The position numbers and the translations under genes were made by a program. 6,675 bases of DNA. Origin: Gammaproteobacteria bacterium (GTDB taxonomy: Bacteria > Pseudomonadota > Gammaproteobacteria > Pseudomonadales > Azotimanducaceae). The stretch covers positions 1 to 6,675 of the forward strand of contig VXPR01000176.1 in assembly GCA_009839405.1 (NCBI GenBank), in the 5' to 3' direction. Shown piece after piece: positions 1-6,585 of this stretch (positions within the stretch are counted from its first letter, which is position 1; each line of letters starts with the position of its first letter). Below the pieces are notes generated by a model. It was not told the origin of the DNA and made no database searches. It worked only from the letters and a program-made list of their open reading frames with translations.

Positions 1-30
1 CCCACCCTCCCTAGTATTTTTTTCACTCAT
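1..30 (-). CDS. Possible start of a leftward gene running off the window edge
   Basis: On the minus strand an ATG at 28–30 opens a frame reading MSEKNTREGG to the window edge. An in-frame GTG lies five codons upstream (43–45), with an AGAGGA-like sequence only about three bases before it. Ten codons cannot identify a protein, and neither start has a well-spaced Shine-Dalgarno. The hydrophilic, lysine- and glutamate-containing N-terminus would suit a cytoplasmic protein. It may equally be chance in an AT-rich stretch. Listed only because the frame is open at the edge and points away from a long intergenic region. Confidence 0.15.
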   Translation of the reverse strand, partial: MSEKNTREGG

Positions 31-162
31 TATGCGGTAATACACTATTCCTCTACGTCTGGTTGGCTCGGTGATTTGTTTTAGAGACAGATCCTGCGCC
101 GAGCGGCTGCGTCGTAGCCGCCAGGAAGCCAACTGCCGACGCACCCGATAGGGCGCGCAAGT

Positions 163-176
163 GCCCCCGTAGGGGC
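163..176. repeat. Short hairpin, 5-bp stem
   Basis: GCCCC at 163–167 pairs with GGGGC at 172–176 around a CGTA loop. It is the leftmost of the GC-rich inverted repeats in this intergenic region. There is no T-run on either side, so it is not an obvious intrinsic terminator. A stem this short can arise by chance in GC-rich DNA. Confidence 0.3.
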
Positions 177-280
177 TTCCCGCGAGGGGGGAGTGACAGG
201 AAAGGAAGCGCCCCGTACGAATCCCTCGGCGAGTTCACGACGCATTCCTCCGTGCCGGACTTGTCGATGCGCCCAAGACG

Positions 281-292
281 GGCCCGCGGGCC
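281..292. repeat. 12-bp perfect palindrome
   Basis: GGCCCGCGGGCC is its own reverse complement. It lies seven bases from the stronger hairpin at 299–317 and is probably part of the same repeat-like block. No loop is available, so as single-stranded nucleic acid it would form only a weak fold. As duplex DNA it could be a protein-binding or restriction-type site. Function unknown. Confidence 0.4.
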
Positions 293-298
293 TCGGAG

Positions 299-317
299 GG
301 AGGGCGTCCCGCCCTCC
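299..317. repeat. Strong hairpin, 8-bp GC-rich stem
   Basis: GGAGGGCG (299–306) pairs perfectly with CGCCCTCC (310–317) around a three-base TCC loop. It lies about 110 bases past the stop of the leftward CoA-transferase gene, so it would appear in that gene's 3' untranslated region and could stall RNA polymerase or protect the message. No T-run follows on the minus strand, which argues against a classical intrinsic terminator. From general memory, such stem-loops are common in interspersed intergenic repeats of GC-rich bacteria; I could not check copy number. Confidence 0.5.
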
Positions 318-368
318 AGCGCCCCGCAAGGCGCGCAACCCAGGGTGGTCGGTTCATTCAGGACGCGC

Positions 369-386
369 GGGGACAAGCCCGTCCCC
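369..386. repeat. Hairpin downstream of the CoA-transferase gene
   Basis: GGGGAC (369–374) pairs perfectly with GTCCCC (381–386) around a six-base loop. It begins 43 bases after the stop codon of the leftward CoA-transferase gene, a plausible place for transcription to end, but no T-run follows in that direction. It therefore could be a Rho-dependent end, an mRNA-stabilising structure, or a copy of an interspersed repeat, together with the hairpin at 299–317. Confidence 0.45.
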
Positions 387-428
387 TACGAACTACGTTC
401 TACGGCGCTCGTTCCTAGCTTCGTCCCG

Positions 429-1631
429 TCACGCCTGTTCCGTTTCTGACCACTGCACTACTGCCCCAGCAGCCAAAAGGGCGTTGCGCCTGCCTTCTTC
501 GTAGCCGAGTTCGGTGAGGATTTCGACGCTGTGCTCGCCGAGTCTTGGTGCCGGACCGGCGATTTCGCTGGGCGAGACGCTGAATCGGGCGGCGGGCGTT
601 GCCTGGCGGACCTCACCGAAGCCGGCGACTTCGCTCCGCTCGATCGAGCCGTTGACCCGGAACTGCTCGTGGTCCATGAGCTCCATGCGCGTCAAGAGCG
701 GTGCGCTCGGCACGTCGTTGGCGTCGAGACGGGCGAGGATCTCCTCACGCGGCCACTTGGCGATCTCGGCGGCGGTGATGCGCTTGCGCTCGTCGCCGTT
801 TCTTCCCCGAGCCCGCGCCGTCGCGAAGCGCTCATCGTCGATCAGGTCTTCCCGATCGAGCGCACGGCACATGCCCACCCACTCGCTGTCGGAAATCGCC
901 CCGGCGGTGATGTAGCCATCCTGCGCCTCGAAGATCAGGTCCATCGTGCCCTGGCCCTTGGTCACGTCGAACTCGCGCTCGGCGAACGTGAGCCCGCCCA
1001 TGCCCTCGGGCCAGAAGAACGCCAGCATGGATTCGAGCATGGACAGTCGGATGTGCTGGCCCTCGCCGGTGCGCTCGCGATGAAAGAGCGCCGCAGCCAC
1101 GGCCTGCGCCGCGGTGAGCGAAGTCACCTTGTCGGCGATGATGATGCGGAACATCGCCGGCTTGCCGGTCTCCCGGTTGGCCTGAATGTCCGTCGCCCCG
1201 GACAGCGCCTGGATGACGGGATCGTAAACGCGCTTGTGGGAATACGGCCCGTGTTCGCCGAAGCCGCTGATCGAGACATAGATGATCTTCTCGTTCATGG
1301 CCCGCACGGTGGCTTCGCCGAAGCCCATCCGCTCCATGGCGCCGGGGCGGAAGTTCTGCACGAGCACGTCCGTCTCGCGCAGGAGGTCGGCCAGCACGGC
1401 CTTGCCGGCTTCGGACTTGAGGTCGAGCGCGATGGATCGCTTGCCTCGGTTGCACGAATAGAACATGGCGTTGACGCCATTGTGCAGCCCGCCGAAATGC
1501 CGCACCTGCTCGCCCCTCGGAGGCTCCACCTTGACGACGTCTGCGCCTTGGTCCGCAAGCATCATGGCCGCCACTGGGCCGGATACCATGGTCGTCAGAT
1601 CGAGCACCTTGACGCCCTGCATTGGTCCCAT
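429..1631 (-). CDS. CaiB/BaiF family (family III) CoA-transferase
   Basis: A 400-residue cytoplasmic enzyme expected to move coenzyme A from an acyl-CoA donor to a carboxylic acid acceptor through aspartyl-CoA chemistry. The N-terminus (about residues 4–40) has the family's Rossmann-like opening with GVKVLDLT, GPVAAMMLADQGADVVKVEPP and RGE. NRGKRSIALDLKS (61–73) and DVLVQNFRPGAMERMG (88–103) follow. Asp167 in IIADKVTS sits where the catalytic aspartate of formyl-CoA transferase lies. HRERTGEGQHI (184–194) and a C-terminal PAPRLGEHS…LTELGY segment are also typical. Length is normal and no domain is missing. The start is supported by GGAGG at 1640–1644 (minus strand), eight bases before the ATG. 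It is transcribed away from the nhaA-like gene, apparently alone. The substrate cannot be read from sequence: formyl-, succinyl-, carnitine- and acyl-specific members share these motifs. Family assignment is very secure; a more precise name would be a guess. Confidence 0.95.
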   Translation of the reverse strand: MGPMQGVKVLDLTTMVSGPVAAMMLADQGADVVKVEPPRGEQVRHFGGLHNGVNAMFYSCNRGKRSIALDLKSEAGKAVLADLLRETDVLVQNFRPGAMERMGFGEATVRAMNEKIIYVSISGFGEHGPYSHKRVYDPVIQALSGATDIQANRETGKPAMFRIIIADKVTSLTAAQAVAAALFHRERTGEGQHIRLSMLESMLAFFWPEGMGGLTFAEREFDVTKGQGTMDLIFEAQDGYITAGAISDSEWVGMCRALDREDLIDDERFATARARGRNGDERKRITAAEIAKWPREEILARLDANDVPSAPLLTRMELMDHEQFRVNGSIERSEVAGFGEVRQATPAARFSVSPSEIAGPAPRLGEHSVEILTELGYEEGRRNALLAAGAVVQWSETEQA

Positions 1632-1690
1632 CGGTCATTCCTCCAGCCGACACCCGTCCGTACGTGGAGTCTATTCAACATTGGGGGACG

Positions 1691-1742
1691 ACAGCGCCGC
1701 CACAACGTGGGATGCCGAGGGTGCGCGACGTTACGGCGCTGT
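1691..1742. promoter_or_regulatory. Nested inverted repeat between divergent genes (possible operator or leader hairpin)
   Basis: The 156-bp divergent gap contains a 9-bp perfect inverted repeat: ACAGCGCCG at 1691–1699 and CGGCGCTGT at 1734–1742. Inside it is a second pair, AACGT (1704–1708) and ACGTT (1728–1732). It ends 45 bases before the nhaA-like ATG and starts 59 bases upstream of the CoA-transferase ATG. It could be an operator bound by a dimeric regulator serving either gene, or a folded leader in a transcript. I could not place a convincing −35/−10 pair in either direction, so promoter positions are unknown. Confidence 0.35.
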
Positions 1743-1787
1743 TTATGCTCCGCTGCCGTTTGTCAGCGAGTCTGCGACTTGACCAAC

Positions 1788-2990
1788 ATGTCGGAGAAGC
1801 CCCCCTTCTCGCTTGCCATTGTCGGATTCATTCGTCTGGAATCCTCAGGCGGCGTCTTGATCGTGCTGGCCACCGTAATCGCCATGGTCGCGGCCAACAC
1901 TCCGCTTGCGGGCCTGTACCGGCTGCTGCTCGAAACCCCGCTCGCGATCAGCGTCGGGGACGCGGGGATCGACAAGCCGCTGCTGCTCTGGATCAACGAC
2001 GGGTTGATGGCGGTGTTCTTCTTCCTCATCGGCCTTGAGGTGAAGCGGGAGGCCCTCGAAGGCGAGCTCTCGTCCGCCGATCGAATCGGGCTGCCGGCAA
2101 TCGGCGCACTCGGCGGCATCCTCGCGCCAGCCTGCATCTATACCGCGCTGAACTGGCGCGACCCAGGCGCCATGGACGGCTGGGCCATTCCGGTTGCCAC
2201 CGACATCGCGTTTGCCCTCGCACTCCTCGGCGCGTTCGGACAACGCGTTCCGGTTGCACTAAAGGCGTTTCTGTTGGCGCTCGCGATTTTTGACGACTTG
2301 GCCGCAATCGCCATCATCGCCGTGTTTTACGCCAGCGACCTTTCCCCCGGCATGCTCGGGTCGGCGGCCGGCTTGCTCGCGGTGGCCGTGGGCCTCAACC
2401 GCCTGCGGGTTACCGCGGTCGCACCCTATGTGTTGGTTGGGCTGGCGCTGTGGGTGGCAACGCTGAAGTCCGGAGTCCATGCAACGCTGGCTGGCGTGTT
2501 GATTGCCTTTTGCATCCCAATGCGCGACGCCCATGGCCACTCGCCGAGCGTCGCGCTCTAAACGCACCTCCACCTGCCGGTGGGGTTGGCGGTGCGGCCT
2601 TTGTGCGCTTTCCAAAAGGCGGGCGTCTCCTTCGCGGGCGTCGGCGTGAACGACCTGACCGATCCCGTCACTGTCGGCATTGCCTTGGGACTGTTCCTCG
2701 GCAACCCCATCGGAATCCTGGGATTGGTCTTCGTCGCCTCGAAGCTGCGCTGGGTGTCCCTGCCGACGGACGTCACGTGGCCGCAGCTCGTTGGCACCGC
2801 ATTCGCCTGCGGCATCGGCTTCACCATGAGCCTGTTCATCGCGAGCCTTGCCTTCGAACATGCCGACGGTTCCTTCTGGGCCGCAGACAAGCTGGGCATC
2901 CTCATGGGCTCCGCGGCGTCGGCGCTGGTCGGTTTCGCCGTGCTCTCCATCGCCTTGCCACGGGCGGATGTGGACACTGGGTCACGGTGA
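1788..2990 (+). pseudogene. nhaA: Na+/H+ antiporter NhaA, interrupted by an in-frame TAA
   Basis: NhaA is an inner-membrane antiporter that exports Na+ in exchange for H+. The gene is 400 codons in one frame, normal length for the family, but codon 258 (2559–2561) is TAA. Before it are the RLESSGG start, NDGLMAVFFFLIGLEVKRE (70–88), ATDIAFAL with Asp139 (E. coli Asp133), IFDDLAAI with Asp169–Asp170 (E. coli Asp163–Asp164) and KSGVHATLAGVL (227–238). After it, still in frame, come NDLTDPVTVGIALGLFLG and CGIGFTMSLFIASLAF. The stop falls where relatives have the Glu of the LEH…LHP segment, so one GAA-to-TAA change explains it. The usual FAN motif reads FQK (codons 275–277), and the GKP lysine (E. 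coli Lys300) is Asn306. The 257-residue product would lack the last helices and should be inactive. No frameshift is seen, and no clear Shine-Dalgarno precedes the ATG. Alternatives are a sequencing error or, unlikely, readthrough. Identity is very secure; pseudogene status is likely. Confidence 0.88.
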
Positions 2991-3174
2991 CTCGGCGGGA
3001 CAACTTGCACGCTTCACGGATGCGAACGACGGCTTCACCGACCACGTCACTGTCGAGAAACCGCGCCAAGGGCTGGGCAGACTTGGCCGAGGCAAGGGCC
3101 AGTCGCGGCGCTCTTTTCCGCCATCTGGTGCGGCGGCCTTTCGTGGCGCAAGTCTTGCGTTAGGCTTTCCGTCC
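2991..3174. other. Gap between the nhaA-like gene and recC
   Basis: This 184-base stretch has no start codon with a ribosome binding site and no recognisable gene. The recC frame stays open through it and back into the nhaA-like gene, which is common in GC-rich DNA and not evidence of coding. A weak stem (CCGCC…GGCGG, about 3119–3138) is followed by a short pyrimidine run. It might end nhaA transcription but is too weak to call as a terminator. Any recC promoter should lie here; I see no strong −35/−10 pair. Confidence 0.4.
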
Positions 3175-6100
3175 GTGAGCCCCCCTGCGACATCCTCGTT
3201 TCGCCTGCACGTCTCGAACCAGTTTGAGAGTCTTGCCGACGCGCTCGCGGAGGAAATGCGGGCGAGGCCCGGGGATGCCCTGGCGCCGGAACGGATTGTG
3301 GTGCCGCATCCCGTGCTCGGGCGCTGGCTGGCGCTGGAGTTGGCAGAGCGGCTCGGGATTGCGGCGCATCTGACGATTGAGCTGCCGGCCGAGTTTGCCT
3401 GGTCGCTGATGCGGTCGGTGGTCGAACTGCCGAAGGAACAGCCGTTCGCGCCTGGCGCGTTGCGCTGGCGGGTCTTCGATGTGCTGGCAGGTTGGGGTGC
3501 CGATGACGACCCAAGAGCTCGCGCCGCAGAAACGACGCAGCAGCGTCATTCTGAGGCACGAGGTCGTAGAGAGGTGGGGGCTGGGGCCAGAACCCGAGCG
3601 CCAGCGAGGGATTTGGCGGCGTTGGCACGCTACCTTGCCGATGCGGATCCCCGCAAGCGATTTGCGTTGGCAGATCGACTTGCGCGTGTGTACGACCGCT
3701 GCCTGCTGTATCGGCCGGAGTGGATTCGGGCTTGGCAGCGTGGCGAGGCGCCCCATTGGCAGGCGCAGGTTTGGCGCGAGCTGGTGGCGTCCGGCGTTGG
3801 TCGGCATTGGGTGGATGCCGTGGACGCGTTCGAGCTTGGGATGCGGGCGGAGCGCTCCGCCGCTCCTGTGCAGCGGGAACTGTTCGATTCACCACCCCGC
3901 GATCTAAAAGCAACAAATACAATTTCTTATGAAGGTAAATTAAAGGGAAATCTAACGCAGGCGACCACGAAGGCCGGCGCCGCGAGAGTTAGCTTCTTCG
4001 GAGTCGACTCGCTGTCCCCCTCCTACCTCTCCGTGCTCCGTATGGCGGCTCGTGACCATGACATTCACCTATTCCAGCTAAGCCCCTGCCGAGAGTTCTG
4101 GGCTGACACCCGCTCGCGCCGCGAATTGCGCCCTGGCACCGAGCCAGCCCCCTACGTCAGTGAAGGCAACGAACTGCTGGCCGCCTGGGGACGCGCGGCT
4201 CGCGACATGCAGGCATTGCTTGCGGACGATCTCGGGCTGGGAGCGCCCGACGAAACCTACTCGGAACCCGCAACCACCAGCCGCCTTGCGTTCGTCCAAC
4301 AGGACGTCCTCGACCTGCGCCTGTCCACCGAGGCCACCGAGTCCGGTGTCCCCAGGGACGACTCCATCCAGATCCACGTCTGCCATTCCGCCACCCGCGA
4401 GGCCGAAGTGCTGCACGACCGGCTGCTGGGCCTGTTCGACGCGCACGACGACATCCAGCCGGCGGATGTCCTCGTGCTGACGCCGAACATGGACGAGTAC
4501 GCCCCCGCCATCGAGGCGGTGTTCGACTCCATCGGCACCATCCCGTTCAACATTGGTCGCCTCCGTCGCCGCGACGGCGCCGCGGTGCGGGCTTTCCTGG
4601 ACCTCTTGGCCTTGCCAGGCTCGCGCTACCCGGTGAGTTCCGTGATGGCACCGCTCAGGGCATCGTCCGTCGCGTCTCGCTTCGACATCCGCGGACCCGA
4701 CTTACCGGAAATCCGCGGTTGGATCGCCAATGCCGGCATCCACTGGGGCATTGGCGAGCACGACGTACCCTCCTCGAAGCGCCACACTTGGCAGCACGGA
4801 CTCAATCGACTGTTGCTCGGCTATGCCCTCGCCGGTTCCGCCGACCGGTTCGGGGATTTCGCCTCGTGTGATTTGGATCGCTTCGGCAACGACGGTCCCG
4901 ATCGCTACGAGCGCCTCGGCCACTTCGCCCGCTACGCCGAGCTTGCGTTTGGCCTCAACGCCATGGCCGAAGAGACGCTGACGCCCACCGCGTGGGCACA
5001 GCGGTTGCGCGAAGCCGTGCTGAAGCCCTTTTTCGCCACCGAACACTTGATGCCCGAGGTGGCCAGGGAAGCGGACACGGTGGCGCGGTTGATTGAGGAC
5101 TTGGAGGAGGAGTGGCATATCGCCGGCATTGACGGTGCCATTGCATTCTCCGTGGTGCGGGAGGCGCTCTACGAGTTGGGCGCAGCGAGTTCCCGCGCCG
5201 TGGCGAGGCTCGCCGATGGCGTCACGGTGGCGCCGCTCGGTGCCGGACAGGTCTTCCCAGCGAAAGTCGTTTGCACAGTCGGCATGAACGACGGTGCCTT
5301 TCCCCGCCACCACGCGCCGGCGTCCTTCGACATCGTTGCCGCGGACTCGCGCCGCCCCGGCGACCGCGACCTGCGCGACGAAGACCGGCTCGCCTTCCTC
5401 ACGGCGCTTCTCTCGGCAAGAAAGGCGTTCCTCGTGACCTACACGGGCCGGGAACTGCGCGAGGATTCCAACATTCCGCCGTCGGTGGCGGTGAGCGAGC
5501 TGGTGGACTATCTCGCCCGCCGCTTTGCGGACGACAAAGTTGCCCTCCGCCACCCCTTGCAACCGTTCAACCGCAAGTACTTCGATGCAGCCGAGGAACC
5601 GATCACCGGCAGCCATTCGAGCGAGGTCCATTTCAGCTACTCGGCGCCCATGGCGCTCGCCGCGGCTGCGGTTCGGCACCAAGCCGCAGCAACCGTTGCC
5701 GAGCAGCGACTGCACGGCACGCTGCCACCGCTAGAGCGCACTGAAGGCGAAGTCGAACTCACCGAGCTGATCCGCTTCGCGGCCCATCCCGCCAAGCACT
5801 TCGCGCAAACGAGGCTTGGACTGCGCCTCGAGATCGAGGAAGAGGATCCGGCCAAGGACGAGGAACCCCTCGAACTCAACTACCTCGAGCAATGGCAGCT
5901 CAAGGACGGCCTGTTCGATCTGCTGCGCGAAGAACTGGGCGAAGAAGATACCGAGTGGTTGGTACGAGCGCGTGGGCTCCTTCCGCCGGGCAATCTCGGC
6001 GCTGTCGAGCACCGTCGCGGCGCCGTGCAAGTGGCGACGCTGCGTCAGGCGCTCGCTCCGCACGCAGAGCATCTCGACGCCCCGCGCACCTTGATTGACA

Positions 6101-6585
6101 TCGGCGTGGGTGACATGAGGCTCACCGGCGAGGTGGCGGGATACGTTCCGGCCCAGCAACGTTTCCTGTGGTGGCGGATCGGACGCATCCGCGAAAAGGA
6201 CCGCATCGAGGTCTGGTTGCGGCTGCTTGCTCTGACCTCGGCCATCGACGAGCCCCTCGCGGCGCATGTCGTGGGCGTCAGAAGGGGGGCAGAGGCGGAG
6301 ACGCTCAAGGGCCCGGAACCGAAGCTGGCGCGGGAGATGCTTGGTGACTGGGTGCAGGCGTGGCACCGGGGCGCACGCGAACCGCTGCCGGTGTTTCCGC
6401 AGACGTCCTGGACTTGGGCGACGGAACAGAACGAAGCCAAGGTGCGGAGTGTCTGGTCTGGGGGCAATTGGCCAGAGAACAACGACGAGTACTTTCAGTT
6501 GCTTTGTGCCGAGGGGCCGGACATGGAGGGCTTTGCCGACCTCGCCGAGTCGCTGCTGGGCCCCATCGTCGAGGCCATGCAATGA
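3175..6585 (+). CDS. recC: Exodeoxyribonuclease V subunit gamma (RecC)
   Basis: RecC is the non-catalytic, helicase-like subunit of RecBCD that splits the duplex, guides the strands and reads the Chi signal. The product is 1136 residues, close to E. coli RecC (1122). The N-terminus matches the family: FRLHVSNQFESLADAL (9–24), RWLALELAERLGIAAHL (about 50–66) and PAEFAWSLM. RVSFFGVDSLSPSYL (about 269–283) with LSPCREFW, QIHVCHSATREAEVLHDRLL (from about 397), HTWQHGLNRLLLGYA (537–551), GMNDGAFPR (703–711) and RDEDR…PPSVAVSELVDYL follow. From about 862, ELIRFAAHPAKHF and LGLRLE mark the C-terminal domain. No Walker A is expected in this subunit. The GTG at 3175 is chosen because it lies eight codons before the conserved start; the only ATG upstream lies inside the nhaA-like gene, and no good Shine-Dalgarno is visible. 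Two segments look inserted: residues ~113–145, which resemble a repeat, and ~243–262, which are AT-rich. The conserved ADR-type triplet near 460 reads GRL. The stop overlaps recB by ATGA. Confidence 0.95.
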   Translation: MSPPATSSFRLHVSNQFESLADALAEEMRARPGDALAPERIVVPHPVLGRWLALELAERLGIAAHLTIELPAEFAWSLMRSVVELPKEQPFAPGALRWRVFDVLAGWGADDDPRARAAETTQQRHSEARGRREVGAGARTRAPARDLAALARYLADADPRKRFALADRLARVYDRCLLYRPEWIRAWQRGEAPHWQAQVWRELVASGVGRHWVDAVDAFELGMRAERSAAPVQRELFDSPPRDLKATNTISYEGKLKGNLTQATTKAGAARVSFFGVDSLSPSYLSVLRMAARDHDIHLFQLSPCREFWADTRSRRELRPGTEPAPYVSEGNELLAAWGRAARDMQALLADDLGLGAPDETYSEPATTSRLAFVQQDVLDLRLSTEATESGVPRDDSIQIHVCHSATREAEVLHDRLLGLFDAHDDIQPADVLVLTPNMDEYAPAIEAVFDSIGTIPFNIGRLRRRDGAAVRAFLDLLALPGSRYPVSSVMAPLRASSVASRFDIRGPDLPEIRGWIANAGIHWGIGEHDVPSSKRHTWQHGLNRLLLGYALAGSADRFGDFASCDLDRFGNDGPDRYERLGHFARYAELAFGLNAMAEETLTPTAWAQRLREAVLKPFFATEHLMPEVAREADTVARLIEDLEEEWHIAGIDGAIAFSVVREALYELGAASSRAVARLADGVTVAPLGAGQVFPAKVVCTVGMNDGAFPRHHAPASFDIVAADSRRPGDRDLRDEDRLAFLTALLSARKAFLVTYTGRELREDSNIPPSVAVSELVDYLARRFADDKVALRHPLQPFNRKYFDAAEEPITGSHSSEVHFSYSAPMALAAAAVRHQAAATVAEQRLHGTLPPLERTEGEVELTELIRFAAHPAKHFAQTRLGLRLEIEEEDPAKDEEPLELNYLEQWQLKDGLFDLLREELGEEDTEWLVRARGLLPPGNLGAVEHRRGAVQVATLRQALAPHAEHLDAPRTLIDIGVGDMRLTGEVAGYVPAQQRFLWWRIGRIREKDRIEVWLRLLALTSAIDEPLAAHVVGVRRGAEAETLKGPEPKLAREMLGDWVQAWHRGAREPLPVFPQTSWTWATEQNEAKVRSVWSGGNWPENNDEYFQLLCAEGPDMEGFADLAESLLGPIVEAMQ
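3511..3612. repeat. Repeat-like segment inserted in frame in recC
   Basis: Residues ~113–145 of RecC are low-complexity, rich in Arg, Ala and Gly (for example RGRREVGAGARTRAPA), where relatives pass almost directly from the …DDP region to the RYLADxDPRKRF segment. The DNA carries CGTCATTCTGAGGCACGAG (3544–3562) and CCCGAGCGCCAGCGAGGGAT (3592–3611). Phrases like these recur in dispersed intergenic repeats of many bacterial genomes (general memory, not searched). It opens with a small hairpin, GACGC/GCGTC (3534–3538 with 3543–3547). The frame is kept, so RecC could still be made. Boundaries are estimates from the protein pattern; copy number elsewhere could not be tested. Confidence 0.45.
3901..3960. 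other. AT-rich island inside recC
   Basis: By my count these 60 bases contain 18 G or C (30%), against about two thirds in the surrounding gene. They encode the polar stretch DLKATNTISYEGKLKGNLTQ, which lies just before the conserved VSFFG segment, in a linker where RecC proteins vary. The frame stays open. A weak inverted repeat, AATTT (3921–3925) with AAATT (3937–3941), lies inside. A −10-like TACAAT occurs at 3918–3923 without a matching −35. It could be a small foreign insertion, an unusual linker or an assembly artefact; no transposase or clear target duplication is visible. Confidence 0.5.

Larger units (their letters stand above)
31..428. other. Intergenic region with GC-rich hairpins, no convincing gene
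   Basis: Nearly 400 bases separate the stop of the CoA-transferase gene from the left edge. The first part (to about 105) is clearly AT-richer than the rest. From about 160 to 390 the sequence is built of short GC-rich inverted repeats, listed separately. Open frames of up to 107 codons exist on both strands, but they are rich in Arg, Pro, Gly and Ser in the way GC-rich non-coding DNA is, lack a clear ribosome binding site and resemble no family I know. I see no tRNA or other structured RNA. Confidence 0.6.

Noticed and set aside
53..376. 107-codon minus-strand open frame in the left intergenic region
   Set aside because: It spans the hairpin repeats, lacks a Shine-Dalgarno and has biased composition without recognisable motifs, so I treat it as non-coding.
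832..1653. 273-codon minus-strand open frame overlapping the CoA-transferase
   Set aside because: It is a frame-shifted shadow of the CoA-transferase, Arg/Gly/His-rich with no family motifs.
531..1787. Plus-strand open frame running through the CoA-transferase gene into the nhaA-like gene
   Set aside because: It is antisense to a clear CoA-transferase and its translation resembles no protein. NhaA similarity begins at about 1788, so this is an upstream extension of the open frame in GC-rich DNA and not a fusion.
2559..2561. Programmed stop-codon readthrough or recoding in nhaA
   Set aside because: The codon is TAA, not the TGA used for selenocysteine, and I see no obvious stimulatory stem-loop directly after it. 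Altered active residues downstream fit decay or error better.
2562..2990. Separate gene for the C-terminal part of NhaA
   Set aside because: There is no start codon with a ribosome binding site near the beginning of this stretch, and a fragment of the last helices alone is not a known functional protein.
2848..3174. Upstream extension of the recC frame to an ATG inside the nhaA-like gene
   Set aside because: The extension overlaps nhaA coding sequence in another frame, gives an Arg/Pro/Ser-rich translation and has no RecC similarity. The conserved RecC start begins just after the GTG at 3175.
3918..3923. Internal promoter in the AT-rich island of recC
   Set aside because: TACAAT resembles a −10 box, but no −35 element lies 16–18 bases upstream, and AT-rich DNA yields such hexamers by chance.
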